Assembly: GCA_031969915.1 (NCBI GenBank)
Contig: DALYJJ010000171.1
Span: forward strand, 1 to 11,583
Source: DALYJJ01 sp031969915
Lineage (GTDB): Bacteria > Acidobacteriota > Terriglobia > Bryobacterales > Bryobacteraceae
Direction of reading: 5' to 3'
DNA length: 11,583 nucleotides
Shown: in pieces, positions 6,344 to 11,583 of the stretch
Layout: each line of letters opens with the position of its first letter
How positions within the stretch are numbered: position 1 is the first letter of the stretch
Notes under the pieces: model-generated
The model's input: only the letters and a program-made list of their open reading frames with translations
Database searches by the model: none
Told to the model about the DNA's origin: nothing
Made by a program: the position numbers and the translations under genes

Positions 6344-9300
6344 CTAGAACGAGAACCGCGCCCCTAGTTGGAACGCGCGCGGTCCACCCGAACCGAAGAC
6401 CTGGCCCGCGCGGCTGGTGGGCACGCCGAAACCGGCCGAGTTGACGCTGGAACCGATGCCGCCCAGATTCGCGACATTGAACAAGTTGAACGCTTCGCCG
6501 AATACCGCCAGCTTATAACGCTCCCGGAACAGGAACGACTTAGTGAGCCGCAGGTCCTGCGAGAAGAAGTTCTCGCCGAACGAGTAAGTGGCGGGTAACG
6601 TCAGGCGGGGGATCACCTGGTTACGGGACGTGCGCGGGCGCTGACCGTTGGGCAGGTCCGGATAGGCGCTATTCCAGGCCGCGACGGCGGCTTCGAGTTT
6701 CTCGCGCGTGGGCTTCCGGTCCGGAACGATCCAACCGGGCAGAAACGCCGTGTCGAGTCCGTCGCCGTCCAGGTCGACCCCCGTCACGCTGGGCCGGTAG
6801 GGCCCACGCGTGCCGATGGAACTGATGAAGGACGCCTGCACCCGGTAGGGAAGGTCGACGATGCCGGACACGTTCAGGTTATGCCGGCCGCCCTGCGGGC
6901 CCCAGCCTTCGAACCACCGATCCAGGTTGTTGATGCCGTTCAGCCCGTACTGGCGCGCCATGGCGTAGGAGACCGTGAACTGGTAGCGTTTGGCGAAACG
7001 CTTCTCCGCCTTCACCAGAAGCGCCTTGTAGTCGGTGCGGCCCACCGGCGCTCGGAATTCGATGGGCCCGTTGGAGCAGTTCACCGCGGGATTCGACGCT
7101 TGGGCCGAGGTGCAGCGGGGAATGACCGGACCCTGAACCCGGTTGAAGCGGTTGTAATCGATGGCGCCGATTTCCTGGTTGTAGAAGTGACGGTAGACGA
7201 AATCGGCCGTGACCACTAAGTCGCTGAATACCTGGCGCTGCACGCCGAGCGACATGTGGCGCGAGTAGGAGGCCGGGTAGAGGTTCTGGAACAGGTCAGT
7301 GCCCTGCTTGGTGATGTTGATGTTTCGGACGGAAAGATCGTTCGGATTCGGATTGGCCAGGCGGGCCTCGGTCTGCGCCTTCACCTGGGGCAGAATCTGC
7401 AGCAGATTGGCGACCGTGAAGCCGGTGGGGAGCGTGAAGAACAGCGGAGCGCCGGTGGGCACGGCGGGCAACGCGCCGGGAAGCGGGCTGGGTATGGCTG
7501 GGAGCGGATTCGGGATGGAAGTACTCACAATCTGCTGCCGGCCGTTGCCCACCGGCCCGATGGCGGCGCGCTCGCCCAGCCGCTGGGAAAGTTCGCGCGT
7601 ATCGTAGTAGATCCCGAATCCGCCGCGAATCACGGTCTTGTTATCTTTGCTGACGTTCCAGGCGAAACCGACAGACGGAGAGAAGTTATTCCAGTCCTTG
7701 CGGGTTGGTTCGAGGCTGTCCATGATCGGCGCGAGCAGGGCCGGCTTGTCCAAGTCGTGATTGGCCAGAGTAGATTCGAATTGCCATGACAAGCCGTAGT
7801 TCAGAGTAAAGCGAGGTTTGACGCGCCAGGTGTCCTGCCAGTAGACGTGGTACCGGCGGTTATTGCGGGCGTTGGCGGCGCGGAACGGTGGGGGCTGCGA
7901 AGGGTCTCCAATGCCCAGCGCGAACGCCGCTACCGGCAGCTTGAGTAAGTCGGCGTTGGTCGTGAATTGCGTGGGAAGCTGCCAGAGCGCGATCGGGATC
8001 CGGTTCTGGATCAGCAGGTCGGGGCCGAATACGTTCGCCGCCGCGGGCTCCCCGAACGCCCAGAAGCCGCTGAACGGAGAGTTCTCGAACGTGCCGCCGA
8101 AGCGCATGCGATGAGCGCCCTTCTGCCAGGTCAGGTTCTCCACGAGGTTGTAGCGCCGGATATCGCGGCCCTGCGGCGCGTTCGTCGTGTTGCCGACCGT
8201 GACGCCGGAACCCTGTATAGAAAGGGAGGGAAAGCCGAGGCCGATACAACCGGGGCACTCGTTCTCTCCCGGAAACAGGTTGCGGTTGTTCCAGTAGTGA
8301 TACGCCAGCCGGAAGTCGCTGACCAGAGTGTTGGTGAAGGTGCTGGTGACGCCCAGGATGCTCTGGTCGGCCCAGTTGCGGTTCACCAGCCAGTTGGAGG
8401 GAAGGTTCGCGCCACCGCGCGGGCCGAAGCTCTTGTTGCCGTCGTGAGAGTAGCGCAGGAAGAGATTGTGCCGGTCGTTGATCCGGTAGTCGAACTTGAC
8501 GCTGGGCTGAAGCCCGTCGTACGGACTGCTGTAATTGCCGGCTAAGTTGGAGAAGAACGTGGACGCCGGCTGCACGGTCACTACGGAGTCCTGGTTATTG
8601 TTTTCCAGGTTGAAGAAGAAAAACAGCTTGTCTTTCTTGATCGGTCCGGAGAGCCAGAATCCGGTCTGCCGCCGGGCGAAGAAAGGATCGGGCGCGAAGG
8701 GATTGCGCCGAAGGGCCGGGTACGCCGAGAGGTTGTTATCGCGGAAGAAGTAATAGGCGCTGCCGTGATACTGGTTCCCGCCGGAGCGCGAAACGATGTT
8801 TACCGCGCCCCCCGCCGCGATGCCCGTGGAAAGATCGAAATTCACCGCGGAGATCTGGAACTCTTCCACCACCTCCTGCGAGAAGTTCTGGGCCGTGCCT
8901 CCGTTGATCGCGTTGCGGACATTGCCGCCATCCACGGTGATCGCGGTCATCGATGAACTGCCGCCCAACACGGAGACGCCGAACTGCGCGTTGTACTGGG
9001 CCAGCGACTGCGTACCCACGCCCACGCCCGGCTCGAGAAACGCAAGCTGCAGAAAACTGCGTCCGTTCAGCGGGAGGTTCTCGATCTGGTTACGCTGGAT
9101 GACGCCGTCGATCTTGTGGCTGTCGTAGGCGATCGGCGACGCCGTCCCGGCCACGGTGACCACTTCCGAAACAGCGCCCACGGTCAGTTGCAGGTCCACC
9201 GTCGTGGTGGAACCGGTGATCACCTCCGCCTCGCGGACCAGTTGCTGAAAGCCCGCCAATTGAGCGCGAACCTCGTAATCGCCCGCGGGCAGCGCGGGGG

Positions 9301-9499
9301 CCAGATACAGGCCGTTGTCCCCGGACTTGGTTTCCCGCTTCAGCCCCGTCGCTTTGTTGGTGATGGTGATCGCCGCGTTCGCCACCACGCCCGCGGAAGG
9401 ATCAGTGACGGTGCCCGCGATGTTGCCGATCGGAGCCTGCGCCATGAGCGCGCCCGCGGCCGCGAGGAAGAAACATAACCGTAATCTATATCTGCGCAT
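6344..9499 (-). CDS. Oar/TonB-dependent receptor-like outer membrane protein with N-terminal carboxypeptidase-regulatory-like domain
   Basis: 1051 residues, typical of the large receptor family greatly expanded in Acidobacteria. Residues 1-20 are a signal peptide (MRRYRLRLCFFLAAAGALMA). Residues 24-108 are a carboxypeptidase-regulatory-like beta-sandwich (IAGTVTDPSAGVVANAAITI, DNGLYLAPALPAGDYEVRA). SEVVTVAGTA at 111-120 resembles a TonB-box/linker stretch. A plug domain spans about 125-245, with IENLPLNGRSFLQLAFLEPG (139-158), TVDGGNVRNAING and GGAVNIVSRSGGNQYHGSAY. The remainder is a beta-barrel with many alternating aromatic strands and ends LGARFSF; the terminal Phe is the usual barrel-assembly signal. 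The ligand is unknown; relatives import or bind oligosaccharides, peptides or siderophores. The start at 9499 is followed by a clear signal peptide. The alpha/beta hydrolase follows after 10 bp. No TonB, ExbB or ExbD gene is in the window. Confidence 0.92.
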   Translation of the reverse strand: MRRYRLRLCFFLAAAGALMAQAPIGNIAGTVTDPSAGVVANAAITITNKATGLKRETKSGDNGLYLAPALPAGDYEVRAQLAGFQQLVREAEVITGSTTTVDLQLTVGAVSEVVTVAGTASPIAYDSHKIDGVIQRNQIENLPLNGRSFLQLAFLEPGVGVGTQSLAQYNAQFGVSVLGGSSSMTAITVDGGNVRNAINGGTAQNFSQEVVEEFQISAVNFDLSTGIAAGGAVNIVSRSGGNQYHGSAYYFFRDNNLSAYPALRRNPFAPDPFFARRQTGFWLSGPIKKDKLFFFFNLENNNQDSVVTVQPASTFFSNLAGNYSSPYDGLQPSVKFDYRINDRHNLFLRYSHDGNKSFGPRGGANLPSNWLVNRNWADQSILGVTSTFTNTLVSDFRLAYHYWNNRNLFPGENECPGCIGLGFPSLSIQGSGVTVGNTTNAPQGRDIRRYNLVENLTWQKGAHRMRFGGTFENSPFSGFWAFGEPAAANVFGPDLLIQNRIPIALWQLPTQFTTNADLLKLPVAAFALGIGDPSQPPPFRAANARNNRRYHVYWQDTWRVKPRFTLNYGLSWQFESTLANHDLDKPALLAPIMDSLEPTRKDWNNFSPSVGFAWNVSKDNKTVIRGGFGIYYDTRELSQRLGERAAIGPVGNGRQQIVSTSIPNPLPAIPSPLPGALPAVPTGAPLFFTLPTGFTVANLLQILPQVKAQTEARLANPNPNDLSVRNINITKQGTDLFQNLYPASYSRHMSLGVQRQVFSDLVVTADFVYRHFYNQEIGAIDYNRFNRVQGPVIPRCTSAQASNPAVNCSNGPIEFRAPVGRTDYKALLVKAEKRFAKRYQFTVSYAMARQYGLNGINNLDRWFEGWGPQGGRHNLNVSGIVDLPYRVQASFISSIGTRGPYRPSVTGVDLDGDGLDTAFLPGWIVPDRKPTREKLEAAVAAWNSAYPDLPNGQRPRTSRNQVIPRLTLPATYSFGENFFSQDLRLTKSFLFRERYKLAVFGEAFNLFNVANLGGIGSSVNSAGFGVPTSRAGQVFGSGGPRAFQLGARFSF

Positions 9500-9572
9500 A
9501 GTTAAGAACCGTTGATGACGATAGCACGGCGGCTACAACGAAGGGCGCGAGCCAAGTTGACGCCGCGCGCCC
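9500..9572. promoter_or_regulatory. Divergent intergenic region with a plus-strand promoter candidate
   Basis: This 73-bp gap separates the receptor gene (minus) from the epimerase-like gene (plus). On the plus strand TTGATG (9512-9517) and TACAAC (9534-9539) are spaced by 16 bp and would start transcription near 9546, upstream of both candidate GTG starts. For the receptor I see no convincing -35/-10 pair and no clear ribosome binding site before the ATG at 9499. No strong palindrome was seen. Judged by eye. Confidence 0.3.
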
Positions 9573-10436
9573 GTGGGCGCTGTCATAGAAACTGTGGACC
9601 CAGTGGTGATTCTCGGGTGCGGCTTCACCGGCGTCCGCGTGGCTCGAAGCTTGTCGGCGCGCGGCTGCGAGGTGGTCGCCACCAGCCGCGCGCCGGAGCG
9701 GCTTCCTCGCCTGCCCGGCCTGCGCCGTGTGCGATTCGATGTGCTCGATCCGGACGGCCTCCGCGCGCTCCGTCACACCCTTCCCGCGGGAGCCCGCGTG
9801 CTCCAGAGCATCCCCTCGTTGCGCGTGAACGGCGGCCTCCGCGACCCGACGCCCGCGCTCGCGCAGGCTCTGGGGAACGCCCCGGCGCGCGTCGTGTACC
9901 TGTCCACCACGGGCGTGTACGGCCGGCAGCGCCACATCGACGAAGCCACGCCCCCGCAACCGTCCTCCGAGCGGGAGCGCCTGCGCGCCGAAGCGGAAGC
10001 GGCCATCGCCGGCGGATCCTGGACCAGCCTCATCCTCCGCCCCGCCGCCATCTACGGCCCCTTCCGGGGCGTGCACGAAAGCATGCGGCGCGGCCAGTTC
10101 CTGCTGGCCGGCGACGGCGCCAACGTGATCAGCCGGATCTTCGTCGACGATCTGGCGCGGCTCTGCGAAGCCGGTCTGGCCGCTGAAACCACGGGTGCGT
10201 GGCCGGTGGCGGACGACGAACCCTGCCCGTCCCGCGAGGTGGCCGAGTTCTGCTCGCGGCTACTCGGTCTTCCCATGCCGGCCTCCGCCGAAGCGGAACG
10301 CCTCTCCGAGACTCGCCGCTCCGACCGCCGCGTCGACGGGCGCGCCATCCGCTCGGTACTGGGCGTTCCTCTCGCCTTCCCCAGCTACCGCTCGGGCATT
10401 CCCGAGGCGCTCCGCCAGGAAGGTCATGTATTCTAG
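9573..10436 (+). CDS. NAD(P)-binding epimerase-like protein (atypical SDR, YeeZ-like)
   Basis: 287 residues from the GTG at 9573. A later GTG at 9594 (giving MDPVVILGCGFTG) is a serious alternative, and neither has a clear ribosome binding site. The N-terminus is a Rossmann fold with GCGFTG at 15-20, a GxGxxG dinucleotide loop, followed by the basic pair-binding region SRAPERLPRL, which suggests NADP preference. STTGVYG at 111-117 and LRPAAIYGPFRG at 155-166 are hallmark stretches of extended/atypical short-chain dehydrogenases. ISRIFVDDLARLCEAG (186-201) matches the conserved 'IHVDDLA' region of epimerases. I see no clean YxxxK pair: the Tyr at 116 is followed by GRQ and then R120. Catalysis may therefore be altered or lost, as in YeeZ-type relatives. 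The substrate is unknown. The FHA-phosphatase gene follows after about 21 bp on the same strand, so the two are probably co-transcribed, with no obvious functional link. Confidence 0.85.
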   Translation: MGAVIETVDPVVILGCGFTGVRVARSLSARGCEVVATSRAPERLPRLPGLRRVRFDVLDPDGLRALRHTLPAGARVLQSIPSLRVNGGLRDPTPALAQALGNAPARVVYLSTTGVYGRQRHIDEATPPQPSSERERLRAEAEAAIAGGSWTSLILRPAAIYGPFRGVHESMRRGQFLLAGDGANVISRIFVDDLARLCEAGLAAETTGAWPVADDEPCPSREVAEFCSRLLGLPMPASAEAERLSETRRSDRRVDGRAIRSVLGVPLAFPSYRSGIPEALRQEGHVF

Positions 10437-10457
10437 TCGCTAGCTCGAATGCTCCCC

Positions 10458-11583
10458 ATGAGACACAGTCTGATTGTGAGAAGCCCGGACGGCGGGATCA
10501 AGCGCATCCCCCTCGACCGCGACTTCTTCGGCGTCGGCCGAGCGCGAAACAATGAACTCTCGTACCCGGACGACTCCGGCCTGTCGAGGAACCACCTCGT
10601 CTTCGAGAAGGCCGGTGCCGACTGGACCGTGCGCGATCTCGGCAGCAAGAACGGAACGCTTCTGAACAGCCAGCGCCTGGCGGTGACGCACACGCTGGTG
10701 AACGGAGACAAGGTCGCCGCAGGCCATTTGGTCTTCGAATTCTCCGACGGTTCGGCAACCGTGCCCACCCACGAGACGGTGGTCTTTGTGCCCGGCGAGG
10801 AGCCTACTTCGAAGCTCACCACCGCCACTGTGGTGACCACGCTCGAAGGCGCGATGTCCGGCAAGATCACCACCACCGCCGCCGGCGTAACCCACAACGC
10901 GGCCGCCCCCGCACTGGCGGCCGACCGCCAGATGAAAGCCCTGATCCACGCCGGGCGCGAGCTGTCCACGCACCGTCCGCTGAGCGAGTTGTTCGAGGTC
11001 ATCCTCGGCCTGGCGACGGAAGCCGTCAACGCCACACGCGGCGTGCTGATGACCGTCGAAGGGGGCCGGCTGCTGGTGCGCGCCGCCCGCGGCGAAGGGT
11101 TCCGCATCAGCGGCGCGGTGCGCGACCGCGTGCTGAACGAAGCGGCCTCCCTGCTGGTCCGCGACGTTCAAATGGACGAGGCGTTCAAGGACCGCGTGAG
11201 CATCGTCGAGCAGAAGGTGCGCAGCATCATCGCCGTCCCCCTGCAAACCAACGACAAAGTGATCGGCCTGATCTATGTCGATTCGTCGAACTTCATCCGC
11301 GAGTTCCTGCCTGAGGATCTGAACCTGCTCACGGTGATGGCGAACGTGGCCGCCATCCGCATCGAGAATGCACGTCTGGCTGAGGTGGAGGCGCAGGAAA
11401 AGGCTCTGGCGCGCGAACTGCAACAGGCCGCCGAGATCCAGCGCCAGTTGCTGCCCGCGAAGGCGCCGGAAGTGGAGGGCCTGGAGATCGCCGGCTACAA
11501 CGCGCCCTGCCGCACCGTGGGCGGCGACTACTATTACTTCCACCGGCTCGAGGACGGCCGTGTGGCGCTACTGGTGGCCGATG
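10458..11583 (+). CDS. FHA-GAF-PP2C (SpoIIE/RsbU-type) signalling phosphatase, cut by the right window edge
   Basis: 375 codons are visible and the frame runs off the window. An FHA phosphothreonine-binding domain covers about 4-97, with GRARNNEL (27-34), LSRNH (42-46) and DLGSKNGT (60-67) supplying the Arg, Ser, His and Asn-Gly-Thr positions expected for binding. A Thr-rich linker (about 101-145) follows. A GAF sensor domain covers about 160-305, ending in RSIIAVPLQTNDKVIGLIYVDSS. A charged helix (305-330, ELQQAAEIQRQLLP) forms the coiled-coil linker typical of RsbU-like enzymes. Then the PP2C domain begins, with VGGDYYYF (354-361, metal-ligand D357) and LLVAD (371-375), where the VSGHG motif would be next. 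Such enzymes dephosphorylate anti-sigma antagonists or other Ser/Thr-phosphorylated partners in the cytoplasm. An in-frame ATG at 10449 would add MLP and cannot be excluded. Neither start has a clear ribosome binding site. Confidence 0.92.
   Translation, partial: MRHSLIVRSPDGGIKRIPLDRDFFGVGRARNNELSYPDDSGLSRNHLVFEKAGADWTVRDLGSKNGTLLNSQRLAVTHTLVNGDKVAAGHLVFEFSDGSATVPTHETVVFVPGEEPTSKLTTATVVTTLEGAMSGKITTTAAGVTHNAAAPALAADRQMKALIHAGRELSTHRPLSELFEVILGLATEAVNATRGVLMTVEGGRLLVRAARGEGFRISGAVRDRVLNEAASLLVRDVQMDEAFKDRVSIVEQKVRSIIAVPLQTNDKVIGLIYVDSSNFIREFLPEDLNLLTVMANVAAIRIENARLAEVEAQEKALARELQQAAEIQRQLLPAKAPEVEGLEIAGYNAPCRTVGGDYYYFHRLEDGRVALLVAD

Noticed and set aside
5380..6444. Long plus-strand open frame (354 codons) opposite the hydrolase gene
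   Set aside because: It is antisense to a gene with a full catalytic triad, is rich in Arg, Gly, Asp and Val as expected from GC-rich antisense frames, and shows no domain motif.
10440..11543. Long minus-strand open frame (367 codons) opposite the FHA-GAF-PP2C gene
   Set aside because: The plus strand has three clear domains in order. The antisense product is His/Gln/Gly-rich with no recognisable fold.
1..11583. tRNA, rRNA, CRISPR array, insertion sequence or attachment site
   Set aside because: No repeat-spacer pattern, transposase-like product, terminal inverted repeats or structured RNA signature was seen by eye; gene spacing leaves no gap over 75 bp.

Overview
The window is high-GC, densely coded chromosomal DNA with no RNA genes, mobile elements or CRISPR arrays that I can see. 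The best guess at host is an Acidobacteriota bacterium of the Solibacter/Bryobacter kind. This rests on a roughly 1050-residue outer-membrane receptor with an N-terminal carboxypeptidase-regulatory-like domain and the LPLNGR plug motif, a DUF1080 protein, and an FHA-GAF-PP2C regulator. It is an inference from gene content, not a proven assignment.

Layout, left to right. (1) Positions 1-692, minus strand: a secreted DUF1080 (3-keto-disaccharide hydrolase-like) protein cut by the left edge. (2) Positions 733-3431, plus strand: three tightly packed genes, for a membrane-anchored protein of unknown function, a di-haem cytochrome c peroxidase and an exported S66 LD-carboxypeptidase. The first gap is 12 bp with a strong ribosome binding site, and the second junction is an ATGA overlap. 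(3) Positions 9499-3450, minus strand, read right to left: an Oar/TonB-receptor-like outer-membrane protein, a membrane-anchored alpha/beta hydrolase 10 bp behind it, and an NRAMP metal transporter fused to a universal stress protein domain. The transporter seems to have its own promoter, with a palindromic operator candidate in the -35/-10 spacer. (4) Positions 9573-11583, plus strand: an atypical NAD(P)-binding epimerase-like protein, then an FHA-GAF-PP2C (SpoIIE-type) signalling phosphatase cut by the right edge.

How the genes may work together. Nearly everything up to 9499 acts at the cell envelope. The peroxidase operon suggests periplasmic peroxide removal next to peptidoglycan-peptide trimming. 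The receptor/hydrolase pair suggests uptake or processing of an esterified substrate. The NRAMP-USP fusion suggests manganese (or iron) import tied to a nucleotide-binding stress domain. The right-hand pair is cytoplasmic and regulatory. No single obviously new system is encoded. The points most worth a second look are the NRAMP-USP fusion with its operator candidate, the Thr-rich linker of the FHA phosphatase, and the exported LD-carboxypeptidase coupled to the peroxidase.
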